DNA of 64,000 nucleotides. It comes from Lentzea pudingi (GTDB taxonomy: Bacteria; Actinomycetota; Actinomycetes; Mycobacteriales; Pseudonocardiaceae). Shown here piece after piece: positions 45,527 through 53,536 of this stretch (positions within the stretch are counted from its first letter, which is position 1; each line of letters begins with the position of its first letter). The notes below the pieces were generated by a model. The model worked only from the letters and a program-made list of their open reading frames with translations, ran no database searches and had not been told where the DNA came from. The DNA lies in contig NZ_BMNC01000002.1 of NCBI RefSeq assembly GCF_014646255.1, forward strand, positions 804,140 through 868,139, read 5' to 3'. The position numbers and the translations under genes are program-made.

Positions 45527-46376
45527 GAACGGCGATCCATCCACTCCGTACAGCCGTGACCTGGGCGACGAGCTGCGCCAGACTCGCGAGCAGTGGACAA
45601 CCTTCCGCGCCAGGAAGATAGCCAAGATGCTCGGCTGGGATCCGGGGAAGGTCTCCAACATTGAGCACGGCAAGGTCCGCGCGAGCGAGATCGACATCGT
45701 CCAGTTCCTCGGTCGGTGCGGCCGCAGCCAGGAGTTCATCACCGACTTCCTGACGAGGTATCGGTCCGCGTTCGACCTCTACTTCGTGCAGGCGCCGGAC
45801 AAGCTGCGCACGTTGTCGATGGCCGAGTCGAGCGCGGAAAGCCTCTTCACGTACAACCTGGCGCACCTGCCAGGCCTTTCGCAGTCCAAGGAGTACACGC
45901 AGGCCGTGTACGAGGACCGCGCTGTGCTCCCTCCGGACAAGATCGAGGCGGCTGTTCGATTCCGCTCCGAGCGGACAACGCTCTTGCGACGGCACGATCG
46001 GCCGCTATGCACCTTTTTCATCCACGAGAACGCCCTGAGGCTCAACGTAGGTGGCCCTGAGGTCATGGAGGACCAGCTGATGAGGCTGCTCTTCAACACG
46101 CATTCCATCAGGGTTGTTCGTGCGGCGAGCGGTGCGGCGGGTGTCTACCTGGCCGAATACGTGCTGTGGAACTTCGAGAAGCGCAGCACCGTGGCCTACG
46201 CGGAATCTGAGATCGCCCAGGTGTTCGTGCAGGACCCGTCCGGCGTCAAGGACTGCAAGAAGATCTTCGAGCGTCTGGACTCGATAGCGCTCAGCGAGGA
46301 GCAGTCACGCGCGATGGTCGCGGATCTCGCCAGTCGAGCCAGGGAAGACCACGGCAGGCAGTTGTCGCTCACGTGA
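45525..46376 (+). CDS. Helix-turn-helix regulator with DUF5753-like ligand domain
   Basis: A 283-residue regulator of the large actinobacterial XRE-DUF5753 family. HTH: LGDELRQTREQWTTFRARKIA and KMLGWDPGKVSNIEHGKVRASE at residues 12-55; C-terminal domain: AESSAESLFTYNLAHLPGLSQS, EYTQAVYEDRAVLPPDKIEAAVRFR (parts shown) and QLMRLL. These regulators normally sit beside a small DUF397 gene; none is present. Instead it is divergent from the CxC/TerD operon with overlapping start codons, suggesting that it controls that operon. Confidence 0.83.
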   Translation: MNGDPSTPYSRDLGDELRQTREQWTTFRARKIAKMLGWDPGKVSNIEHGKVRASEIDIVQFLGRCGRSQEFITDFLTRYRSAFDLYFVQAPDKLRTLSMAESSAESLFTYNLAHLPGLSQSKEYTQAVYEDRAVLPPDKIEAAVRFRSERTTLLRRHDRPLCTFFIHENALRLNVGGPEVMEDQLMRLLFNTHSIRVVRAASGAAGVYLAEYVLWNFEKRSTVAYAESEIAQVFVQDPSGVKDCKKIFERLDSIALSEEQSRAMVADLASRAREDHGRQLSLT

Positions 46377-46450
46377 GAGCTGCGGCGCGGGCGGTCGGCG
46401 GCGGTTTCATGATCGCCAGAAGTGTCGGTGCTACCTGCAAGAATTAAAGA

Positions 46451-46476
46451 AGGGGTCCCCTTGGCGGGGGACCCCT
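46451..46476. terminator. Perfect hairpin terminator between convergent genes
   Basis: AGGGGTCCCC (46451-46460), a six-base loop and GGGGACCCCT (46467-46476). It lies between the DUF5753 regulator and the convergent 158-residue protein gene. Confidence 0.85.
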
Positions 46477-46495
46477 GCGTCAGCGTGGCGGGTCT

Positions 46496-46972
46496 TCATC
46501 CGCTGAGTTCGGTCGGCACCGGCAGCCCCAACGCCGCCAAGAACCGCCGCGTCTTCACCTCGACGAACACCTCACCGTCGTCGATCTCGTCGACGTCCTC
46601 CGACTCGTCCCACTCGAACGCCTCGGGGTCCTCGTCCTCGGCCAGGTAGGCGAGCAACTCGGCCTGCTTGGCCGGCACGTCGCCGCCGGAGTTGAGCAGC
46701 CCCCACCACGCGGCCAGGCCGGCTGCCTCGCGCAGGGTGTCCGTCGGGTCGGACGCGTTGGGGTTCTCGAAGTAGGTGCGCGGCGTCAGGCCCAGGTAGG
46801 CGACGCCGGAACCGGGGCCGGCCGGGGTGTAGACGACCGAGGTGATGTCGCTGTCGTGGATGTCGATCCACAGCGACGGCTCCGCGAGGGACGGCAGTTC
46901 GCCCTCGGACAGGGTCTTCCACGAGCCGTGCTCGAAGGCGTAGGTGCCGAAGAATCCCACCGTTGCCACCAT
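46496..46972 (-). CDS. Hypothetical acidic protein in an operon with a DUF1851 protein
   Basis: A 158-residue very acidic soluble protein. Recognisable features are only an N-terminal beta-rich part (VGFFGTYAFEHGSWKTL, SLWIDIHDSDITSVVY) and an Asp/Glu-rich loop (DEDPEAFEWDESEDVDEIDD) near residue 115-135. It starts three bases after the DUF1851 gene stop, so both are made together. Acidic partner proteins of this type often act as immunity proteins, but no toxin is visible. Family unknown. Confidence 0.65.
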   Translation of the reverse strand: MVATVGFFGTYAFEHGSWKTLSEGELPSLAEPSLWIDIHDSDITSVVYTPAGPGSGVAYLGLTPRTYFENPNASDPTDTLREAAGLAAWWGLLNSGGDVPAKQAELLAYLAEDEDPEAFEWDESEDVDEIDDGEVFVEVKTRRFLAALGLPVPTELSG

Positions 46973-46975
46973 TCC

Positions 46976-47584
46976 CTAACTGATCTCGACGCTGCTGATC
47001 GACGTGCCGTCCGGGAGGTCCTTGACCTTCGCCCACAGCTGACCGTGGACCGACCAGTAGACCTCTTCGTCGACCACCTCAAGATTCTCCACGTCACCCG
47101 CGCCGCCGAGGAACAGCGGCCTCTTGAAGCCGACGCACGTGCCTGCGGGCTCGCGTTCCGGGTGCAGGGTGCGCCAGAGGGTGAACAGGTCCTGGGCGAG
47201 GAAGGTGTCCGGGTCTTCGAGCGCGTACTCGTCGAGCAGGTCCGGGATGGTGCCGTCGAGGCTGTGCACGCTGCCGGCACCGGGGTCCAGCAGCATCACC
47301 ATCGCCCCGCGGCGCAGGTCGAGCACGTACTGGCGGCCCGTCCAGTCCTGGGCGAACGGGCGGAACCGCGGTGCCCACTCCGGCCACATGAGGTTCGCCA
47401 GGCCCTGTGCGCGGCGGGCCTCGTCGTCGGTGAACACGCGGAGGATGCCGTCGCCGAACGAGAGGCCCGCGGCCGTCGTCACCAACTCGGCCAGGCCCGG
47501 CACCTGGCGCAACGGCTCGATGTTCGTCGGCGGCGACGCGACGCCCGCGTCCAGCGGGTACGCGGTGGTGAAACGTTCGAACAC
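46976..47584 (-). CDS. DUF1851 / Tdi1-type (GAD-like) domain protein
   Basis: A 202-residue protein. FERFTTAYPLDAGVASPP resembles the N-terminal GAD-like domain, and GLSFGDGILRVFTDDEA, RQYVLDLRRGAMVMLLDPGAGSVHSL and TCVGFKRPLFLGGAGDVENLEVVDEEVYWSVHGQLW (seen in parts) match the C-terminal domain of Tdi1 immunity proteins. In proteobacteria Tdi1 neutralises the NADase/DNase-type T6SS toxin Tde1; actinobacteria lack that secretion system. It is co-transcribed with the acidic protein gene. Function here is unknown. Confidence 0.72.
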   Translation of the reverse strand: MFERFTTAYPLDAGVASPPTNIEPLRQVPGLAELVTTAAGLSFGDGILRVFTDDEARRAQGLANLMWPEWAPRFRPFAQDWTGRQYVLDLRRGAMVMLLDPGAGSVHSLDGTIPDLLDEYALEDPDTFLAQDLFTLWRTLHPEREPAGTCVGFKRPLFLGGAGDVENLEVVDEEVYWSVHGQLWAKVKDLPDGTSISSVEIS

Positions 47585-47604
47585 GTGTTGCTCCCCCGAA
47601 AAGG

Positions 47605-47641
47605 CGACGAGCCCTCGCCTGCAGCAGGCGAGGGCTCGTCG
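47605..47641. terminator. Very strong hairpin terminator after sahH
   Basis: An 18-bp perfect inverted repeat (47605-47622 with 47624-47641; CGACGAGCCCTCGCCTGC) separated by one base, so the tip must open into a small loop. On the minus strand it is followed by CCTTTTCGG. It lies 10 bases from the sahH stop. Confidence 0.9.
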
Positions 47642-47650
47642 AAAGGCAAA

Positions 47651-49114
47651 TCAGTAGCGGTAGTGCTCCGGCTTGTACGGGCCCTCGACGTCGACGTCGA
47701 TGTACTCGGCCTGGTCCTTGGTGAGCTTGGTGAGCTCGCCGCCCAGCGCCTCCAGGTGGATGCGCGCGACCTTCTCGTCCAGCACCTTCGGCAGGCGGTA
47801 GACCTCGTTGTCGTACTCCTTGAACTTGGTGAACAGCTCGATCTGAGCGATCACCTGGTTCGAGAAGGAGTTCGACATGACGAACGACGGGTGGCCGGTG
47901 GCGTTGCCCAGGTTCATCAGGCGACCCTCGGACAGCACGATGATCGTGCGGCCGGTCGGGAAGACCCACTCGTCGACCTGCGGCTTGATGTTGTTCCTGC
48001 GGATGCCGGGGTAGCGCTGCAGACCGGCCATGTCGAGCTCGTTGTCGAAGTGGCCGACGTTGCCCAGGATCGCCTGGTGCTTCATCTGGGCCATGTGCTC
48101 GACGGTGACGACGTCCTTGTTGCCCGTCGTCGTGATGACGATGTCCGCGATCGAGATGACCGACTCGAGCTTCGCGACCTGGTAGCCGTCCATGGCGGCC
48201 TGCAGGGCGCAGATCGGGTCGATCTCGGTGACGATGACGCGGGCGCCCTGGGCGCGCAGCGACTCCGCGGAGCCCTTGCCGACGTCGCCGTAGCCGCAGA
48301 CGACCGCGACCTTGCCGCCGATCAGGACGTCGGTGCCGCGGTTGAGGCCGTCGACCAGCGAGTGGCGGATGCCGTAGCGGTTGTCGAACTTCGACTTCGT
48401 CACGGCGTCGTTGACGTTGATGGCCGGGAAGAGCAGCTCACCGGCGGCAGCCAGCTGGTACAGGCGCATGACGCCCGTCGTGGTCTCCTCGGTGACGCCG
48501 CGGATGTCCTCGGCGATGTTCGTCCACTTCTTGGCGTCCTTCTCGAGCGACGCGCGGAGCGTGTCGAGAACGATCGCGTACTCCTCCGAGTCGTCCTCGG
48601 AGGTCGCCGGGACGACGCCCGCCGCCTCGTACTGGACGCCCTTGTGGACGAGCAGGGTGGCGTCGCCACCGTCGTCCAGGATCATGTTCGGGCCCTTGCC
48701 GTCCGGCCAGGTGAGCATCTGCTCGGCCGTCCACCAGTACTCCGGCAGGGTCTCGCCCTTCCACGCGAAGCAGGCGACGCCCTTGGGCTCCTCCTCCGTG
48801 CCGTGGGGGCCCACGACGACGGCAGCCGCCGCGTGGTCCTGCGTCGAGAAGATGTTGCAGGAGGCCCAGCGCACCTCGGCGCCCAGGTCAACCAGGGTCT
48901 CGATCAGGACGGCCGTCTGGATCGTCATGTGCAGCGAGCCGGAGATGCGAGCGCCCTTGAGCGGGTACGCCCCGGAGTACTCGCGGCGGAACGCCATGAG
49001 GCCGGGCATCTCGTGCTCGGCCAGACGGATCTCCTTGCGACCGAACTCGTGGAGCGACAGGTCGGCCACTGCGAAGTCGATGCCGTTGCGGGTCTGCAAC
49101 CGGTCCGCGGTCAT
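47651..49114 (-). CDS. sahH: S-adenosylhomocysteine hydrolase
   Basis: Splits S-adenosylhomocysteine into adenosine and homocysteine, removing the product inhibitor of all SAM methyltransferases. The 487 residues carry [17 protein letters not shown], the NAD-binding [15 protein letters not shown] near residue 275, the insert [20 protein letters not shown] typical of the long form, and C-terminal KPEHYRY, whose Lys and Tyr contact NAD. ATG 49114 gives the family length. It is monocistronic with its own terminator. Confidence 0.98.
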   Translation of the reverse strand: MTADRLQTRNGIDFAVADLSLHEFGRKEIRLAEHEMPGLMAFRREYSGAYPLKGARISGSLHMTIQTAVLIETLVDLGAEVRWASCNIFSTQDHAAAAVVVGPHGTEEEPKGVACFAWKGETLPEYWWTAEQMLTWPDGKGPNMILDDGGDATLLVHKGVQYEAAGVVPATSEDDSEEYAIVLDTLRASLEKDAKKWTNIAEDIRGVTEETTTGVMRLYQLAAAGELLFPAINVNDAVTKSKFDNRYGIRHSLVDGLNRGTDVLIGGKVAVVCGYGDVGKGSAESLRAQGARVIVTEIDPICALQAAMDGYQVAKLESVISIADIVITTTGNKDVVTVEHMAQMKHQAILGNVGHFDNELDMAGLQRYPGIRRNNIKPQVDEWVFPTGRTIIVLSEGRLMNLGNATGHPSFVMSNSFSNQVIAQIELFTKFKEYDNEVYRLPKVLDEKVARIHLEALGGELTKLTKDQAEYIDVDVEGPYKPEHYRY

Positions 49115-49212
49115 TACGAAGTCCTCCAGGGCACTTCAACGAGGGTGTCGTCCGACCATACCGCCCGCTGATGCACCACTATGTCCCCCACGTCAGGTGA
49201 GGGAGGTCTCGG

Positions 49213-51609
49213 GTGTTGATTACCGGCCCGGACACACGTGTCGTCGAACTGCGCGTGCACGGCGTTCAAGGAACAACGCCGCAGACGTTGGTCGACGCCG
49301 TTGCGGCCGTGGACGTTGCGGGAGACGGTCTCGGGCGCATCGTGCGACCGGCGGACAGACTCCGCAGGCCCGCGCCCGGACCAGTATTGCAGACCGACGG
49401 CCGGCCCATTCCCCGCGTGGTCGAGGGGTATCTGTGGGGCGGGATGACGTCCGGCGGTGTGGCCAAGGCCACCTGGGCGTTGCTCTTCCCCTTCAGCATC
49501 GCGAACGTCGCGCACTGGATGCTCCCGCCCGTTCCCGAGCGGAACCTGCCCGCCCACCTGCTCGGCATCGGCCTGCGGTCGTTGCTGCGGGTCTTCGCCC
49601 TGCTGCTGACGGCGTTGCTGATCGCGCAGATCTCCGTGGTGAGCCTGGACCTGCTCGCGGCGCAGTGCCTGCGTCCCGGTACCGCGTGTCTGACCAGCAT
49701 TCCGGCCGACGTACGTGCCTTTCCCTGGTTCCGGACCTTCCTGGGGCTGCTGCCGATCCTGCTGGTGATCGCGGTGATGCGCCGGATCTCGCACGTCGAG
49801 TGGCGGATCGAGCGCAAGGAGATCGCCGAGGCGGAGGAGCAGGAGAAGCAGCCCGCCTCCGGACTGCCCGGCGCGCACGTCGCGACGGACCCGGACACGC
49901 CGGCGTTGCGGTCGCTGCACGTCGTGACGGCGCTGGCGGTGGCGGCGCTGATCGCACTCGGCGGGCCGTTGAAGCAGCTCACGGCCACCGGTGGGATGGG
50001 CGTCGCGATCACGGTCGCGTGGATCGTCTCGCTGGTGCTCATCGGGCTGTCCGTGCTCGGCGTACTGCTGCTGGACGACCCCACGGGCGGTGCGCCTCAT
50101 CGCGGCGGACGGTGGTTGCGTGCGGCGTTAGGGCGCAAGCCGCGGCGGCTGCTCGTGGTGTTCTCGCTGCTTCTGGTGCTGACGACGCTCGGACTGCAGG
50201 AGCAAGTGCCGTTGCGGGTGCCCGGCGCGGACGTGACCGTGCAGGTCGTGGCGTTGCTGATGGCGTTCGTGCTGTTGCTGTTCGGGCTGATGCTGGCTCC
50301 GGCGGCGCTGATGGCCCGCAAGTCGTGGAGCTCGTTGCCACGCGAGTTGCGGCCGTGGGCTGGCGGCTGGTTCGCGGCTCCCGTGCTGGCGATCGGCGGG
50401 TTGCTCGGCGGCGGTTTCGGTGCCGGGGTGGCGTTGCCGGTGCGCAAGGCGCTGGGCTCCGACCTGCACCTGCCGATCGGCTACGACTACATCACCCTGC
50501 TGTGGGGCGTGGCGGGTGTGCTGGCGCTGCTCAGCACGCTCGCGGTCGCTTCGTTCACCAGTGCCGTGCGGTGGCGGGCGTTCCGCAAGGGCAAGGAGTG
50601 GGCGCGAGAGGCCTCGTTGCTGCACTCCGGCCGGATGCGCGACCTCCGCACCGCGACGCGGGCGTGGTGGTGGGCGCGCTGGGAACGCAACCACGGCCAC
50701 CACATGATCATGATCGTGGCGTCCGTGCTGGTGCTCGGTGCCGTGCTGGCTTCGTTGATCCGGCTGCGGAACGTGCCGCTGGCGGAGTGGGCAGACCCGT
50801 TCTCGGCCTTCGGCGTGTTCGTGCTGGGCCTGCTCGCGGTGTCGTTGCTGCGTGCCGTGTACCTGGCCGCGCGCCAGCCGGAGTCGGGCCGGCGGCTCGG
50901 CATCATCGCGGACATCGCGCAGTTCTGGCCGCGCGAGGCGCACCCGATCGTGCCGCCCTGCTACGCGCTGAAGGTCGTGCCGGAGCTCGTCGCCCGCGTC
51001 GAGGACCACCTGCGCGACCCGGGAACCCGCGTAGTCCTCTGTGGACACTCGCAGGGCTCCCTGCTGGTCGCGGTGGCCGCGGCCCGGCTGCTGGAGGACC
51101 TGCCCGCACACGACCGCGAACGGATCGGCCTGGTGACGGCCGGTTCGCAGCTGCAGTGGGCCTACCCGCGGGCGTTCCCGGCCGTGGTGCCGCACGCGTC
51201 GCTGGCGAGGCTGGCCGGCGGCCTGGACGGACGCTGGCGCGCGCTGTGCCGGGGCACGGACCCGTTGGGTGGCGCGGTGATGACGTGGCGGCGGCAGGTG
51301 TTCGACGGCATGTTGCTCGGCGTCGGCTACCGGGAGGACGGCTCGGAGGGCGCGCTGGCACCTGCGTTGCGCGGGCCGACCGGGGCGTTGGTGCTGGGTG
51401 GCGACCACTGGCTGCCGGACCCGCAGCGGGGGCCGTTCCCGGGGCGGCGGTGGCGGTCCGGGGTGTCGGCGCACTCGGACTACACGTCGGACCCGGAGTG
51501 GGACCGGGCGGTGGCGATCGCGGCAGGGCTGGTGCGGGTGGACGCGCCGGAGTCGCCCTCGCTGCCGTTCGCGCGGAGGCCGGAAATGCGGTCGCGCGAC
51601 GCTCTATGA
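49213..51609 (+). CDS. Multi-TM membrane protein with lipase-like alpha/beta hydrolase domain
   Basis: A 798-residue polytopic membrane protein. The N-terminal RVVELRVHGVQGTTPQTLVD resembles the first strand and oxyanion loop of a lipase; eight or nine hydrophobic segments follow (about residues 120-145, 175-195, 235-255, 260-290, 310-330, 340-370, 385-405, 420-450 and 500-560), then VVLCGHSQGSLLVAVAAARLL near residue 610 with the GxSxG nucleophile. A candidate acid and His lie in CRGTDPLGG and GDHW. The fold is thus split around the membrane region. Function unknown. GTG 49213 has GGGAGG upstream. Confidence 0.72.
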   Translation: MLITGPDTRVVELRVHGVQGTTPQTLVDAVAAVDVAGDGLGRIVRPADRLRRPAPGPVLQTDGRPIPRVVEGYLWGGMTSGGVAKATWALLFPFSIANVAHWMLPPVPERNLPAHLLGIGLRSLLRVFALLLTALLIAQISVVSLDLLAAQCLRPGTACLTSIPADVRAFPWFRTFLGLLPILLVIAVMRRISHVEWRIERKEIAEAEEQEKQPASGLPGAHVATDPDTPALRSLHVVTALAVAALIALGGPLKQLTATGGMGVAITVAWIVSLVLIGLSVLGVLLLDDPTGGAPHRGGRWLRAALGRKPRRLLVVFSLLLVLTTLGLQEQVPLRVPGADVTVQVVALLMAFVLLLFGLMLAPAALMARKSWSSLPRELRPWAGGWFAAPVLAIGGLLGGGFGAGVALPVRKALGSDLHLPIGYDYITLLWGVAGVLALLSTLAVASFTSAVRWRAFRKGKEWAREASLLHSGRMRDLRTATRAWWWARWERNHGHHMIMIVASVLVLGAVLASLIRLRNVPLAEWADPFSAFGVFVLGLLAVSLLRAVYLAARQPESGRRLGIIADIAQFWPREAHPIVPPCYALKVVPELVARVEDHLRDPGTRVVLCGHSQGSLLVAVAAARLLEDLPAHDRERIGLVTAGSQLQWAYPRAFPAVVPHASLARLAGGLDGRWRALCRGTDPLGGAVMTWRRQVFDGMLLGVGYREDGSEGALAPALRGPTGALVLGGDHWLPDPQRGPFPGRRWRSGVSAHSDYTSDPEWDRAVAIAAGLVRVDAPESPSLPFARRPEMRSRDAL

Positions 51610-51665
51610 GGCTCTTAGTCTGCACGTGTAGATGCACGTGTGCGAGTGCGTAGGAGCGTGTGATC

Positions 51666-52190
51666 GTGCTGACCGGTGACCTCGTCCGACTGCGCCCCGT
51701 GGAACCGGAGGACGCCGACGCGTTCCACCGCTGGCACAACGACGAGGAAGTGATGCGGTGGCTGCAGAGCTACTACCACTCGTCGCTGGCCTCGGACCGC
51801 AAGCGCTTCGCCGACCGGCAGGAGAACTCGTACGAGAAGGTCACCTTCTGCATCGAGACGCTGAAGGACGGCAAGCTGATCGGCGTTGTCGTGCTGCGCG
51901 ATGCGGATCCGGTCAACGCGCGCGCCGAGGTCGACATCTACATCGGCGAGAAGGACCACTGGGGTGGCGGGTACGGCACTGACGCGCTGCGCACTGTCTG
52001 CCGGTACGGGTTCGACACGATGCGGCTGCACTCGATCGAGCTCGGTGTCGTGGAGGCGAACGAGCGGGCGATCAAGTCGTACAAGAAGGTCGGGTTCCAG
52101 GTCGACGGACGGTTCCGGCAGTCGTTCTTCCGCGACGGCGAGTGGCACGACGCGTTGCTGATGTGCGTGTTGAAGGACGAGCTCACCTGA
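51666..52190 (+). CDS. GNAT family N-acetyltransferase (RimJ/RimL type)
   Basis: A 174-residue acetyltransferase of the Acetyltransf_3 group: LTGDLVRLRPVEPEDADAFHRW at the start, EVDIYIGEKDHWGGGYGTDALR (acetyl-CoA loop) and LGVVEANERAIKSYKKVGFQVDG. Related proteins acetylate ribosomal proteins or small amines. GTG 51666 is nine bases from AGGAG and gives the typical N-terminus; GTG 51660 is only three bases from it. Convergent with the TetR gene, overlapping by eight bases. Confidence 0.85.
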   Translation: MLTGDLVRLRPVEPEDADAFHRWHNDEEVMRWLQSYYHSSLASDRKRFADRQENSYEKVTFCIETLKDGKLIGVVVLRDADPVNARAEVDIYIGEKDHWGGGYGTDALRTVCRYGFDTMRLHSIELGVVEANERAIKSYKKVGFQVDGRFRQSFFRDGEWHDALLMCVLKDELT

Positions 52191-52761
52191 GGGCCGGCGC
52201 GAGGTGGCCGATCGCCTCGCGCAGGTGGTCCTCGATCGACGTCGCCGAGACCACGGCCAGTCCGGACGGGCGCAGGTCCACCCAGCGCCGCACGGCGAGG
52301 CGGGCGGCCGCTGAGACGGCGGCCGCCAGCACCTCGGCGGCTTCCTCGGACTTGCCCGACCGTGCGGCGATCACGTCGGCGATCGGCGGTTCCATCTCCA
52401 CGACCGAGTCGAGGTAGGCCGCGCGCAACGCCGGTGACGACGTGATCAGCGCGACGGCCTCGGTCGGTGGTTCGCGGTACTGCTCGGTGAACGCGGCGAT
52501 GATCGAGTCGACGAGTGGTTCGCCGGAAGGCCTGGCGTGCAACGCTTCCGCGACCCGCAAGGCCCTGGAGGCCGTGATGCCGGCGACGATCGCGTGCTCG
52601 CGGCTGGCGAAGTAGTTGTTGTAGGTGCGCGGCGAGACGTTCGCCGCCTCGGCGATCTCGTCGACGCGCACCTCGTCCACGCCCTTCTCCAGGGCGAGCC
52701 TCAGCGCGGCGGCCGACAGGGCCGCTCGGGTCTCGGTCTTCTTGCGCTCGCGCAGTCCCAC
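52183..52761 (-). CDS. TetR family transcriptional regulator
   Basis: A 192-residue repressor. HTH at residues 25-55: VRVDEIAEAANVSPRTYNNYFAS, with TETRAALSAAALRLALEKG before it; the C-terminal ligand domain is diverged. GTG 52761 (GLRERKKTETRAAL) lies seven bases after TACAGT, a leaderless -10 element, and is preferred over GTG 52797. It is divergent from a DUF2975 membrane protein gene whose promoter carries two 13-bp direct repeats, the likely operators. Confidence 0.87.
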   Translation of the reverse strand: MGLRERKKTETRAALSAAALRLALEKGVDEVRVDEIAEAANVSPRTYNNYFASREHAIVAGITASRALRVAEALHARPSGEPLVDSIIAAFTEQYREPPTEAVALITSSPALRAAYLDSVVEMEPPIADVIAARSGKSEEAAEVLAAAVSAAARLAVRRWVDLRPSGLAVVSATSIEDHLREAIGHLAPALR

Positions 52762-52768
52762 GGCGATC

Positions 52769-52774
52769 ACTGTA
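52769..52774 (-). promoter_or_regulatory. -10 hexamer TACAGT of the TetR gene
   Basis: On the minus strand TACAGT fits TANNNT seven bases before GTG 52761 and supports that start. Confidence 0.45.
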
Positions 52775-52791
52775 GAGACCTGTTGCGACAC

Positions 52792-52829
52792 GATCACTAC
52801 CGATTGACTTTCGATAGATCATTACCGAT
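52792..52829. repeat. Two 13-bp direct repeats, candidate TetR operators
   Basis: GATCACTACCGAT (52792-52804) and GATCATTACCGAT (52817-52829) are 25 bases apart start to start. They flank the spacer of the promoter of the DUF2975 gene, overlapping the first base of its -35 and the first three of its -10 hexamer. Confidence 0.6.
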
Positions 52830-52832
52830 ACT
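52804..52832 (+). promoter_or_regulatory. Promoter of the DUF2975-XRE operon
   Basis: TTGACT (52804-52809), a 17-base spacer and GATACT (52827-52832), six bases before ATG 52839, give a complete SigA-type promoter for a leaderless message. The overlap with the 13-bp repeats suggests repression by the divergent TetR protein. Confidence 0.65.
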
Positions 52833-52838
52833 CGATGC

Positions 52839-53318
52839 ATGATTTCTGAACGTTGGGCGGTGACGGCGCTCCGGGTGTTCCTGGTGGCGCTGTTCGGGAT
52901 CCTCGTGATGCTGGAGACGTTCTCGATCCCCGGCCAGTACGCGCACATGGCACAGCAGAACCCGGACGAGGCCCATCTGAGGTGGCCCTCGACGATCGTG
53001 TCGATCTTCTGGATCGTGTGCGTGCAGGTGGTGATCGTGGCCACCTGGAAACTGCTCACGCTGGTGCGCAAGGATCTGATCTTCACCGAAGGCGCGATCA
53101 AGTGGGTCAACGTGATGGTGTGGGCGATCGCCGCGGCCTGGGCCGTGCTCGTGGGCGTGTTCATCTGGATCGGCGTCAACGCCGACGACCCGGGCGTGAT
53201 CGTGTTGTTCTTCCTGTTCACGTCGGCGGTCTCGGTGGTCGGCCTCGTGCTCGTGGTGATGCGGGCGCTGCTCAAGCGCGCGACGGAACTGCGGGCTGAC
53301 ATGGAATCGGTGATCTGA
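52839..53318 (+). CDS. DUF2975 four-TM membrane protein
   Basis: A 159-residue membrane protein with four helices (about residues 7-29, 50-75, 85-110 and 117-140): LRVFLVALFGILVMLETF, STIVSIFWIVCVQVVIVATWK, WVNVMVWAIAAAWAVLVGVFI and VIVLFFLFTSAVSVVGLVLV, the DUF2975 pattern. Such proteins are almost always followed by a tiny XRE repressor, as here (TGATG overlap). Function unknown; the pair is regulated by the neighbouring TetR. Confidence 0.87.
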   Translation: MISERWAVTALRVFLVALFGILVMLETFSIPGQYAHMAQQNPDEAHLRWPSTIVSIFWIVCVQVVIVATWKLLTLVRKDLIFTEGAIKWVNVMVWAIAAAWAVLVGVFIWIGVNADDPGVIVLFFLFTSAVSVVGLVLVVMRALLKRATELRADMESVI

Positions 53319-53536
53319 TGGCCATCGTCGTGCGCATCGACGTCGAACTGGCCAAGCGCAAGATGAGCGTCGGCGAGTTCGCGGAGAAGGTCGGGCTGAC
53401 CCCCGCCAACGTCGCGGTGCTGAAGAACGGGCGCGCGAAAGCCGTGCGCTTCAGCACTTTGGAGGCCATGTGCCGGGTGCTGGAGTGCCAGCCCGGCGAC
53501 CTCCTCGAGTTCGTCGAGGACGACGAGTCAGCCTAG
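53318..53536 (+). CDS. Small XRE/HTH_26 regulator (YozG type)
   Basis: A 72-residue single-domain Cro/C1-like protein: VELAKRKMSVGEFAEKVGLTP, NVAVLKNGRAKAVRFSTLEAMCRVLECQPGDLLE (in parts) and an acidic end. YozG-like proteins of this size accompany DUF2975 genes. The ATG overlaps the DUF2975 stop. The end overlaps the convergent MutL gene by nine bases. Targets unknown; perhaps autoregulation. Confidence 0.9.
   Translation: MAIVVRIDVELAKRKMSVGEFAEKVGLTPANVAVLKNGRAKAVRFSTLEAMCRVLECQPGDLLEFVEDDESA

Noticed and set aside
49115..49212. SAH or SAM riboswitch before sahH
   Set aside because: The interval is only 98 bases, shared with a divergent gene, and I could not recognise any riboswitch core.
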